This document shows positions 33,701 through 41,386 of a stretch of 53,131 bases of DNA, piece by piece. The translations under genes were made by a program, and so were the position numbers. The stretch's first letter is position 1, and the number at the start of each line of letters is the position of its first letter. The DNA is from Verrucomicrobiota bacterium (lineage in GTDB: Bacteria > Verrucomicrobiota > Verrucomicrobiia > Verrucomicrobiales > DEV007): positions 1 to 53,131 of the forward strand of contig JAHDID010000043.1 in NCBI GenBank assembly GCA_020630975.1, read 5' to 3'. The notes under the pieces are model-generated. The model worked only from the letters and a program-made list of their open reading frames with translations, had not been told where the DNA came from and did no database searches.

Positions 33701-34786
33701 ATGGCAAAAATTCTCGCAGCGATGTCTGGTGGTGTCGACAGTAGTGTCGCCGCAGCTCTTCTCCAGGAGGCAGGTCACGAAGTGGTCGGTGCCTACATGA
33801 AGAATTGGACCAATGAGGAGGGGCTGCCGGGAGATTGCCCGTGGGAGCAGGACATCATTGATGCGCGAGCCGTTTGTGAGCATCTCGGTATAGAGTTTCG
33901 TATTTTGTCGCTTACCGATGAATACCGCGACCGAGTGGTCGACTATCTTCTTTCTGGTTATCGCAATGGCGTGACGCCGAATCCAGATGTGATGTGTAAT
34001 CGCGAGATGAAGTTTGGGATCTTCCTAGAGTTTGCCAAAGCTCAGGGATTTGAGCAGATCGCGACCGGTCACTACGCACAGATTCGTCCCAATGAGGATG
34101 GCACATCGGATATCTACCGTGGTGCCGATGGCAAAGATCAGACTTATTTCCTCGCTAAGCTCGAGCAAGATCAGATCCAGCCTGCGCTTTTTCCCATAGG
34201 GCATATACCCAAACCCCAGGTGAGAGAAGAGGCGGACCGTTTTGCTCTGCCAGTCGCTAGCAAGAAAGATAGCCAAGGCATCTGTTTCATCGGAGATATC
34301 AAGATGTCTGACTTTTTGGCTTATTATATCGATGATCAGCCAGGCGATATCGTGACGTTAGAGGGCAAAAAGGTAGGCGGTCACCGAGGGTTGCATTTAC
34401 ATACCTTAGGGCAGCGAAAAGGGCTGGGAGTGGCATCGAATACTTATGGCAAAGCCTATGTGGTGGTCGCTAAACGGCCAGAAGCCAATCAGCTGGTCGT
34501 CGCACTAGAGGAGCCTGATACACCTTACCTATGGGCGACAAGGTGTCGCGTCGGGAGTATCTCATTGACCAACCAGCCACTATCGGCTGCGGAGGCGCTC
34601 GCCGCTCAGCCGCGCTACCGCCACCCTTCGGTACCGGTCTCATTCGAGCCAGAGAGTGACACATCGGGGATTTTGACTTTCGCTGAGCCACAGCGTGCGC
34701 TCACTCCAGGGCAGATCTGTGCGTTTTACGACGAGCGAAAGCTGTTGGGCGGAGGGATCTTCGAAGAGATCATGTATGATGGGTGA
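33701..34786 (+). CDS. mnmA: tRNA-uridine 2-sulfurtransferase MnmA
   Basis: 361 aa. The ATP-binding PP-loop is SGGVDSS (residues 9-15). The two catalytic cysteines are Cys99 in TPNPDVMCNREMKFG and Cys195 in SQGICFIGDI. Other family blocks are TGHYAQI, KDQTYFLAKLEQDQI, and GGHRGLHLHTLGQRKGLGV at the start of the C-terminal domain. With a persulfide donor and ATP it makes s2U34 in tRNA-Lys, -Glu and -Gln. It begins 6 bp after the HNH gene, apparently sharing its transcript with the coiled-coil and HNH genes, an unusual context for a housekeeping tRNA gene. It converges with the cysteine-free protein gene, 23 bp apart. Confidence 0.97.
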   Translation: MAKILAAMSGGVDSSVAAALLQEAGHEVVGAYMKNWTNEEGLPGDCPWEQDIIDARAVCEHLGIEFRILSLTDEYRDRVVDYLLSGYRNGVTPNPDVMCNREMKFGIFLEFAKAQGFEQIATGHYAQIRPNEDGTSDIYRGADGKDQTYFLAKLEQDQIQPALFPIGHIPKPQVREEADRFALPVASKKDSQGICFIGDIKMSDFLAYYIDDQPGDIVTLEGKKVGGHRGLHLHTLGQRKGLGVASNTYGKAYVVVAKRPEANQLVVALEEPDTPYLWATRCRVGSISLTNQPLSAAEALAAQPRYRHPSVPVSFEPESDTSGILTFAEPQRALTPGQICAFYDERKLLGGGIFEEIMYDG

Positions 34787-34809
34787 TGGACCCGTTGGCT
34801 GTAGCCGCT

Positions 34810-36942
34810 CTAGGTGAGCGCAATCTCCTGTGCCATAGCTTCTTCTTCGATTGAGGGGGCACCAGAAAAGTTGCCACTGTCTGTTACCAGTTGGCTGCCA
34901 TGCGTTGGCAGAACTGATGTCGAATTCAGGTTGATCGTTTGAGTGCCCGTCAGGATGATGATGTCTTCTTCGGAGTCAGTTAGCAAGGAGTCGACGGTTT
35001 GATTCAGCAAATCGGAAACGAGATTGGTGATTACGGAGATATCGGTGGTATCCGGAAAGTCTTGGGATATTTCATCGATGGGGATGCCGCTATTTTCATA
35101 GTCTGCTAGCGCTGCACCGATAGGGGTGCCATTCCACTCCAACGTCATGCCAAACTGCTCCAACCCTGAAAGGAATGAGGATAGCGGTCCCAAGAGGTAG
35201 GGTTCACTCGTGATAAAGGATTCGATAGAGTCGTAAACGTCGCCTATTTCATTGTTAAGATCGATGATAGCTAAACCATCCTCATTCATAGGTAGTCCGC
35301 CTGCTGCTACATTGCCGCCTTGGGCGATGAATGTGTGTAGTTCGAAGAATTTATCGACTAACTCACCGAACTCGAGGTACTTCTCTTCGGGGGCGTAGGA
35401 TAATGTCAATTCTGATAGGAAAAGTAAGCCCCTTTGGAAGTCGTTTGACGGGTCATAGTTATCGATTTCATTTTCCCATGGATAGATTTCGGCGCTCCAC
35501 TCCGGGAAAGCTCCTTCGGCAAATACCGTAGAGTACAAGTCAAACTTCTGTTCGGTCCTATCTATGATAGCAGAAATATTCTCACCACGCCATTGGGGGA
35601 TATAGCCTGAGTCTTCGAGAGTGCTGATAAGAGCCTTGAATGGCTCGACCAGATAGTCCTCTTGTGTGAGTAGTGCTTCCAGCCTCATGACACTAGGCCA
35701 GAGAAACTGTCCGAAGTTGAGATAGTCTGTTGTGCTAGGTTGGGTGATGTCTTGTCCTGCCTTGGCTAGGGCATCCAGCTGGTAGTTTACCGTAGTCAAC
35801 GCGGCGTGTAGGCTACTGAAGGCATTGACTGCCTCGGTATCCATATGTGAGCGGGCTAAATTTCGCACATAAAACATGGCTCTTTCGAGCTCCCAGACTG
35901 GGTTGGCTGTATCGTGGTTCTGCTCTTCCCACGCGTATAATTCTTCCTGCCAACTATTCCATTTGCCATCATCGCCCCATCCCTCTGCCCATAGATCTGG
36001 GGCACCGTCGAAGTCAAATTGGGTGATGATCACAGCATTCAAGTCATCGCCGAGTGCTGAGACGTCACTACTGAGTGTGTCTAGCTCCAGTTCTAGGGTG
36101 ACGATTGTTGTTGAGTCGCTATCGGATAGCGCCATCAGTAGGTCTTCTTCTATCGACTCGAGAGACTCTAGTAGTAAGGTCAATTCCTGGGTGATAGCTG
36201 AGGCCATATTGCTGAAGACAATAGTGGCTTCACTAGTGGTAAGTTCTTCGGTGGGAGAGGATGAGAATAGTCGGGCCAGTGTTTCGGCGTCCGTATTTAA
36301 AAGTAGGTCGGGCGACGCTAGTCCGACAGCTTCTTTAACATCTGATAGTTTGGCTTCTAAGGTTGGGTTGATCAATTGAGTCAGGATACTGCCGCTGGTA
36401 GCGCTACTGTCGCCAGCGTCGATCGTGGTATCAGACCATAAAAATGATGTCAGCGCTTCTGACATACTGGATTGCATACGGCTGTTTAGGGAGGAAGCTT
36501 CGGATGTGTTAGAGCCAATTGTTTCTTTGGCTTTATTATTGCTCGCTAGTTCAGCCGCTGCGGGGGAATCTGTAGCAGCGATCACCTCTTCAGCGATCGC
36601 CGCATTGCTGGCTATCAATTCACTGATCGACTGCATCCGCTCCTCATACTGTTGGACGAGTTCGCGGATTTCTTCTTCTACCTCCTCCTTTTCCTCCTCG
36701 GGTAGGTTTGCGGTGATCAGGTTGAGAACGGATGCGTCTTGCGATGGTGCCAGCTCGACCCACTCGCCCCGCTCGCCTTCGACCAGAAACGGAGAAGCCT
36801 CGCCTGGAATGGGGGCAAAATCTCCTCCGCTATAAAGGATGATGTCCAGATCAGATGAGATCGCCTCGTGTTGCGGTCCCTCCTTACTGTTCCAAAGTTC
36901 CTTGGCCCAATTGGGGCCATCGGTTTGGGGGGTGACAGCCAT
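34810..36942 (-). CDS. Cysteine-free acidic 710-aa protein with internal duplication
   Basis: 710 aa, not recognised. It has no signal peptide, no membrane helix and no cysteine, and is strongly acidic. Residues 82-122 form a coiled coil (EEEKEEVEEEIRELVQQYEE). Residues 100-300 are Ser/Thr/Leu-rich helix. Two copies of a roughly 150-residue module follow, at about 309-461 and 466-614: their ends align as EDYLVEPFKALISTLEDSGY with EPYLLGPLSSFLSGLEQFGM, then WRGENISAIID with WNGTPIGAALAD. The end (EEDIIILTGTQTINLNSTS) is beta-like. Exported substrates of secretion systems or structural proteins can look like this, but function is open. Codon use is AT-richer than neighbours. The leader contains two TATAAT words (36952-36975). 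Confidence 0.7.
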   Translation of the reverse strand: MAVTPQTDGPNWAKELWNSKEGPQHEAISSDLDIILYSGGDFAPIPGEASPFLVEGERGEWVELAPSQDASVLNLITANLPEEEKEEVEEEIRELVQQYEERMQSISELIASNAAIAEEVIAATDSPAAAELASNNKAKETIGSNTSEASSLNSRMQSSMSEALTSFLWSDTTIDAGDSSATSGSILTQLINPTLEAKLSDVKEAVGLASPDLLLNTDAETLARLFSSSPTEELTTSEATIVFSNMASAITQELTLLLESLESIEEDLLMALSDSDSTTIVTLELELDTLSSDVSALGDDLNAVIITQFDFDGAPDLWAEGWGDDGKWNSWQEELYAWEEQNHDTANPVWELERAMFYVRNLARSHMDTEAVNAFSSLHAALTTVNYQLDALAKAGQDITQPSTTDYLNFGQFLWPSVMRLEALLTQEDYLVEPFKALISTLEDSGYIPQWRGENISAIIDRTEQKFDLYSTVFAEGAFPEWSAEIYPWENEIDNYDPSNDFQRGLLFLSELTLSYAPEEKYLEFGELVDKFFELHTFIAQGGNVAAGGLPMNEDGLAIIDLNNEIGDVYDSIESFITSEPYLLGPLSSFLSGLEQFGMTLEWNGTPIGAALADYENSGIPIDEISQDFPDTTDISVITNLVSDLLNQTVDSLLTDSEEDIIILTGTQTINLNSTSVLPTHGSQLVTDSGNFSGAPSIEEEAMAQEIALT

Positions 36943-37129
36943 CGCAAAAGATAAATTATAATAATTATAAAATCAAACAGTGGTTTGGCACTTTAGGCGA
37001 GGAGTTAGGTGCATTAATTGATAATTAACGAGGACGAAATAAGGTCGTGGATTGTTGATTGCCAGTTGGTTATATTTGTCTGGATTTCTATCCAGCCGAA
37101 AATGAATGCAAAGGGTACCGGTGTGGCTC

Positions 37130-37615
37130 CTACTGAATCATTTCAATTCCGCCCAAGACTATCTCCAAGACCACTCCGATTACCGTCAGCCCGATCCCGA
37201 CATAGCCTAAAATCAAGCCAGCGAGTGCTTTTCCCGTCCCCTGTGTCGAGCCTGTCAGGGCTACCATCTTCGATCTCGCGATATGGCCGCAGATGATGGC
37301 GGGTAGGGCTGTGAGTGCTCCGCAACAGACACAGCTCAAAATCCCACATACGAGCGCGGTGATCTGTAGGCCTTGAGTGGGGTCGGGCTGAGCGTAAACG
37401 GCCGAACTTGGAGCTAGGTAGGGCGAAGGTACTCCTCCAGGTGCACCTAGGGCAAATTGCTCTGGCTTCACGATGCCAGCGGCTTGCCAGTCTGGCATGG
37501 TGGCGTTCCAAACCAAAGTCGTCCGTGCGATGGCTCCAGTACCCACCAGTTGGGGGAATTCTTCTTCACTGAATTTGACCTGCTCTCCGTTTCGATTGGC
37601 GTAGTACCATTCCAT
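37130..37615 (-). CDS. GYF_2 domain and DUF4190 membrane protein
   Basis: 161 aa. Residues 1-55 form a GYF_2 domain (MEWYYANRNGEQVKFSEEEFPQL... with TTLVWNATMPDWQAAG), a small module common in PVC and other bacteria next to membrane helices. A Pro/Gly linker (58-80) leads to a DUF4190-type region with two transmembrane helices (about 84-107 and 122-150), the first carrying GILSCVCCGALTALPAIICGHIARSKM. It is probably an inner-membrane protein of unknown role, with the GYF part in the cytoplasm. It lies 73 bp downstream of the HExxH gene on the same strand. Confidence 0.85.
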   Translation of the reverse strand: MEWYYANRNGEQVKFSEEEFPQLVGTGAIARTTLVWNATMPDWQAAGIVKPEQFALGAPGGVPSPYLAPSSAVYAQPDPTQGLQITALVCGILSCVCCGALTALPAIICGHIARSKMVALTGSTQGTGKALAGLILGYVGIGLTVIGVVLEIVLGGIEMIQ

Positions 37616-37688
37616 TGGTGATAGATTAAATGGAATCTGGTGAAGGACCAGTTATAAAGGTGTGGGCAGCTTGTAGCCGTGGCTTGAT

Positions 37689-38204
37689 TCACAGATGAAT
37701 CGGCCAGGCCTCGAGAATTTCCTCGATGTCCTCTGGCTCGAGTGTCTCGTGAGCTTCGAGCAGGTCGGCTAGCGCGGCTAGGGTAGCCCAGACATCGTCT
37801 CGCTCGAAGAATGTCAGCAGGCGGTGGGCGTAGTAGGCTAGGTGCTCGGGTACAGACTTCTCTTTGGAGAGGTAGGTCTGAGCTCGATCCACGGCCAATT
37901 CCCAGTCGTAGCGCCATTCTTCGAGAAAGGCGGGGGCAAATTGGGTGCCATCGTAGATCATTTCAGCGATAGGGCCCGCTAGGGATACTTTTATCTCGCG
38001 GATGGCGAGATTTTTCTCTGAGATGCCTCCGGCATCTGGCCACAGGACGCGAATCTCGCCAGAGCGCATCGGTAGATCCGGGGCATCCTGATCGGGCTCG
38101 ATGGTCAGCAGGTCGATCTGGCCGCCCTGGAGGATAGCTGCGATAGCGTGGCCGCACTCATGATAGGCGGTGCGGGTGATCTCGTCTTGAGTCGAGGTGG
38201 GCAT
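37689..38204 (-). CDS. Small HExxH metalloprotease-like protein
   Basis: 171 aa from the ATG at 38204; a GTG at 38231 that overlaps the previous stop (GTGA) is an alternative. The zinc-binding motif HECGH is in RTAYHECGHAIAAILQGG, and a second block SLAGPIAEMIYDG resembles the AGxxAE helix of FtsH-type M41 peptidases, so this could be a stand-alone peptidase M41-like domain without an ATPase. The helical tail (LAALADLLEAHETLEPEDIEEIL) matches the tail seen in such domains. No signal peptide or membrane helix. Activity is inferred from the motif. It follows the DUF4832-type gene directly and may be cotranscribed. Confidence 0.75.
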   Translation of the reverse strand: MPTSTQDEITRTAYHECGHAIAAILQGGQIDLLTIEPDQDAPDLPMRSGEIRVLWPDAGGISEKNLAIREIKVSLAGPIAEMIYDGTQFAPAFLEEWRYDWELAVDRAQTYLSKEKSVPEHLAYYAHRLLTFFERDDVWATLAALADLLEAHETLEPEDIEEILEAWPIHL

Positions 38205-38227
38205 GGCGGCTAGGTTTACGCCTGCTA

Positions 38228-39568
38228 TCACTGGGCGGGCTGCAGGGGGAGCCAGCCATCGGCCTGCTGCTCACGATTGGCAAAGCGCAGGGGCTTGCCG
38301 CCTGGCATGGGGTTGGGCACGCGTAGTGTGAAACCCTGACTTCCAGCGGGAGATGCCGTCCGCCAGATCCGCTGCTGGCCAGGTAGCAGGCCTGCTAGGC
38401 TAAAGTTGGCTACCACTTCTTGTTGCCCTTCGGCACCTGTGACGAGTTCGACCGGCCAGTCGTGATAGATCGGCGCTACGCCGCGGTTCTCTACCGTGAT
38501 AGCCAGCTGACCATCCGTCTCGCTCCACTCCGAAATGTGAAACTCGTAGCCCATCCGCTGGACTTCAGCAATAGCAGCCGATTTGCGGGCAGGCGAGAGG
38601 GCAAAGCGTTTTTCAAAAAGCCCACTGTCCATGAGCCAAGTGACATGGGTAGTCTGCACACAGTCTCGAAAGCCCTGGGCTTTGGGGTGGGGAGTCGGGG
38701 TGAAGCTGGTGTGCCACAGGTCGGGGCGTATCTCACCTGCTATGGGTTGGGTTTTCCACTGATCGGTAGCCCCTGCATTCCTCAGCAGAGTCATGAAAAA
38801 CCACTGGTCGTCCTCGCGCCCAGTCTCCAGCGTCGCCCAGTCGAATGAATCGTCATGATAGCCGAAAGGCAGGTTGGAATTTTCCGCATACAGTGGATCG
38901 GCATTGCCTGCGGGGTAGCGTAGCAGGATAGGGGTGGTGGGGAATGCTGTGGTATAGCTGGTCAGGATGCGCTTCTGGACCGCTTTCGGCGCGAAAAGCT
39001 CACTCCGTGGGTGGGTATGCCACTCGCCCCATAGCCCGAGTAAGCCTGCTGTGATGTAGCCGATACGGGGATCGCCATCGTAGCGCTCGCCGAGGGCTGC
39101 GATGAAAGCCTCGAGCGTGGCCAGTAGTCTGGGATCTCGGTAGTCTGGTGTGTGGGCGATGCCCGGCCCGGTGTCGCCAGTGTCCCAGGCAGTGATCTTT
39201 ACGCCCTGGCGGGAGAGAAAGTCCGGCAGGCAGTCGGATTTGCCAGGGTACTCCAGCATCACCCGAAAGGTGAGCTGGCAGCCGTTTTTCTGCGTGATAG
39301 AAAGGATTTTCTCTACGGGAGCCCAGTCGAATTGGTCGGGCCCTGTCATCAGCTCGCGAAGCGAAAAGTAGTGGAAGCGCATGCTGTGTGGGAAGCGATC
39401 GACTGCATCGCTAGCGACATAGGGCACTAGCCCTTTTAGTGGATTGTCGGCTGGAGCAGGGGCGTAGACTAGCTGGTGGCGCTCGGTGGCAGGGCTATCG
39501 GCTCGGCTCACGGAAAAAGTCGCCAAAACCAATAATAACCAGATTGCTCGATGTCGATAAATTTCCAT
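38228..39568 (-). CDS. Secreted DUF4832-type (beta/alpha barrel) protein
   Basis: 446 aa from the ATG at 39568; the open frame extends further upstream but only as the antisense of the HipA-like gene. Signal peptide: RHRAIWLLLVLATFSVSRAD. The mature part starts with NPLKGLVPYVASD and has the glycosidase-like barrel strands FRVMLEYPGKSD, GERYDGDPRIGYITAGLLGLWGEWHTHP, RYPAGN and ENSNLPFGYHDDSFDWATLE, typical of DUF4832 proteins. The last 100 residues form a beta-sandwich (LAITVENRGVAPIYHDWPVEL). It may be a glycoside hydrolase acting outside the cell; GEWH could hold the acid, but this is inferred. It diverges from the HipA-like gene across 45 bp. Confidence 0.8.
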   Translation of the reverse strand: MEIYRHRAIWLLLVLATFSVSRADSPATERHQLVYAPAPADNPLKGLVPYVASDAVDRFPHSMRFHYFSLRELMTGPDQFDWAPVEKILSITQKNGCQLTFRVMLEYPGKSDCLPDFLSRQGVKITAWDTGDTGPGIAHTPDYRDPRLLATLEAFIAALGERYDGDPRIGYITAGLLGLWGEWHTHPRSELFAPKAVQKRILTSYTTAFPTTPILLRYPAGNADPLYAENSNLPFGYHDDSFDWATLETGREDDQWFFMTLLRNAGATDQWKTQPIAGEIRPDLWHTSFTPTPHPKAQGFRDCVQTTHVTWLMDSGLFEKRFALSPARKSAAIAEVQRMGYEFHISEWSETDGQLAITVENRGVAPIYHDWPVELVTGAEGQQEVVANFSLAGLLPGQQRIWRTASPAGSQGFTLRVPNPMPGGKPLRFANREQQADGWLPLQPAQ

Positions 39569-39613
39569 TGTCTCAGAAAAAAGGCCCCTATAAGGTGAGC
39601 AGCCGCATACGCT

Positions 39614-40342
39614 ATGTCTACCTCTATTGTCAGTATCAATGGTCGTGCTCAGACCGGTATCAGTCGCCCCTACCTGTGTGAAGATGGAGGCGGCCATATC
39701 TATTATGTGAAGTCCCGCAACGTCGACTGGGATCAGCTGGTGCTCGAGTGGATATTGGCCAAACTCGCGCGCGAGTGCGGACTGCCTGTGGCGCCATTTG
39801 AGCTGCTGGAGATCCCCGACATCCTCTGCAGACAGACCATCGGTAAGGAGATGCGCGATCTCCAGCCGGGGATGGCTTTCGGCTCGAGGCGGGTGCCGTT
39901 TGGCGAGGATGTCTCGGAGTCTCACCTGCGCCATATCCCTGAGGATATCAAGATAGCGACCCTGTGTTTCGACTGGTGGGTGCGCAATGCGGACCGCCGC
40001 CTGGGCCTGATGACCAGCAGTCCCAATGTGATCTGGGACCCGACTATGCAGCAGATCGCCCTGATCGATCACGATCGAGCTCTGGACGAGCACTTCGAGC
40101 CTGAGGAATTTCTGCGTGAGCATGTGTTTCGCGATGTGCGGCCTTTTATCGAAAAACCGATCCTCACCGAGCTGCGCACCAAGTTTGAGTCGGCCCTGTA
40201 TCATCTCTCGAGCTACTGGGAAGAGCTACCCGGCGAGTGGCTGGCTGACGAGGCGGGCAACTCGCGTGCGACTCTCGATATGCACGAGATCGAGAGCGCT
40301 CTGCTGAAGCCCAAGCTACCGGTAGACGGCATGCTGGCGTAA
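39614..40342 (+). CDS. HipA-like kinase (HipA_2 type)
   Basis: 242 aa, about half the size of E. coli HipA. It keeps the kinase core: YYVKSR with a lysine in the ATP lobe (Lys33), the catalytic loop FDWWVRNADRRLGL (Asp120, Asn125, Asp127), and the metal-binding LIDHDRALDEH (Asp152, Asp154). The N-terminal HipA subdomain is lacking. This fits the HipA-family kinases encoded beside DUF3037 genes. The target is unknown; HipA itself phosphorylates GltX. The DUF3037 gene follows after 32 bp, so the two are an operon; no HipB-like antitoxin is present. Confidence 0.85.
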   Translation: MSTSIVSINGRAQTGISRPYLCEDGGGHIYYVKSRNVDWDQLVLEWILAKLARECGLPVAPFELLEIPDILCRQTIGKEMRDLQPGMAFGSRRVPFGEDVSESHLRHIPEDIKIATLCFDWWVRNADRRLGLMTSSPNVIWDPTMQQIALIDHDRALDEHFEPEEFLREHVFRDVRPFIEKPILTELRTKFESALYHLSSYWEELPGEWLADEAGNSRATLDMHEIESALLKPKLPVDGMLA

Positions 40343-40374
40343 CTGAATCTGAATTTTTTAAATCCCAAACCGCT

Positions 40375-41280
40375 ATGAACAATCTAGTGCTCAACTTTGC
40401 TGTGATCGGCTTTCGTCCGTTCGAGGAGATTGGTGAGTTCGTCAATGTCGGCGTGCTGGCAGTCGAGTGCAAAAGCCGCTACCTCAGCTATAGATTACTC
40501 CCAGCACAGCGGACCAAGCGGGTGCGTGGCTGTTTCCCCGAGCTAGATATCACCCTGTATCGCACGGCCTTGCGCCGGTTGGAGAGCGAGCTGGCCACTC
40601 TAGCGATCGAGACCAATGTCTGGACGGATGATTCCGGCACTGGGCAGTCGCATCCCGCGCAGACTGATTTGTTTCTCAAAGAAGGCAGCTCAGAATTGTT
40701 CACCTTTCTCACACGACCACGGAGCTCGTTGTTTTTTCACCCTGTCAAAGGGACTCGATTGGCGGCTGATATGGACGAGGCAGTGGATGAGCTGTTTGCC
40801 CGCTATGTCGAGCATCAAAATCTGACTCCGATCGATTACGAGGAGAAGAAACTGGTCAAAGAGATCAAACAGATCCTGCGTAAGGCAAAGCTCGATAAGT
40901 ATTACCGAGAGTGCCCGAAGGTGGGCTCTGATAATTACCATGTAGGTATACCGCTGGCCTATGTGCCGACGGGCGAGGAGCTGCCGGTAAAGGCGATCAA
41001 ACCCCTCAATCTCTCGCAATCGTCGCCGACTCGGATTTACACCCACGGCGATGAGTGGATCGCCAAGGTCAATCGACTGCACTCGCTAGATCGGATGCCA
41101 AAGGACTTCCTATTCGCGGTGAGTCGCGCCAGTGAGGGCCCAGAAAAGCAAGCAGCCGAAGATATCTGCAATGGCCTACGCGAGGCCGGGGTGGAAGTCG
41201 CAGAGATTCATGAGACCGATCGGATTCTGGAGTTCGCCAAGGTCGTCGAACCCGAGGTCCTGAAGCTGGTCGCAGAGTAA
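40375..41280 (+). CDS. DUF3037 family protein, partner of the HipA-like kinase
   Basis: 301 aa cytoplasmic protein. It opens with VLNFAVIGFRPFEEIGEFVNVGVLAVECKSRYLSYRLL, the typical DUF3037 start (usually about 120 residues). A longer C-terminal part follows with a basic helical patch (VKEIKQILRKAKLDKYYREC) and VGSDNYHVGIPLAYVP, ending in an acidic helix. DUF3037 has no established function, but it repeatedly neighbours HipA-like kinase genes, as here 32 bp away. It may be the substrate, regulator or antitoxin of the kinase; this is inferred from context. A weak terminator follows. Confidence 0.85.
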   Translation: MNNLVLNFAVIGFRPFEEIGEFVNVGVLAVECKSRYLSYRLLPAQRTKRVRGCFPELDITLYRTALRRLESELATLAIETNVWTDDSGTGQSHPAQTDLFLKEGSSELFTFLTRPRSSLFFHPVKGTRLAADMDEAVDELFARYVEHQNLTPIDYEEKKLVKEIKQILRKAKLDKYYRECPKVGSDNYHVGIPLAYVPTGEELPVKAIKPLNLSQSSPTRIYTHGDEWIAKVNRLHSLDRMPKDFLFAVSRASEGPEKQAAEDICNGLREAGVEVAEIHETDRILEFAKVVEPEVLKLVAE

Positions 41281-41302
41281 TGCGTATCGTTGTGCGAGCG
41301 TT

Positions 41303-41322
41303 TCAGCTAAGTGGCTGATTTT
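41303..41322 (+). terminator. Weak terminator after the DUF3037 gene
   Basis: Stem TCAGCT (41303-41308) and GGCTGA (41313-41318) with loop AAGT and one G-T pair, then four T. It stands 22 bp after the DUF3037 stop and ahead of the sensor kinase gene. Confidence 0.45.
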
Positions 41323-41386
41323 CAAGAAATCCCAAGAGTTTGCATTTGATAATTTCTGTAAAAATAATAAATTTTACAGGTATTTC

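Noticed and set aside
39569-40204. Upstream extension of the DUF4832-type gene
   Set aside because: The extra 212 residues are the antisense of the HipA-like gene, and the signal peptide begins at 39568.
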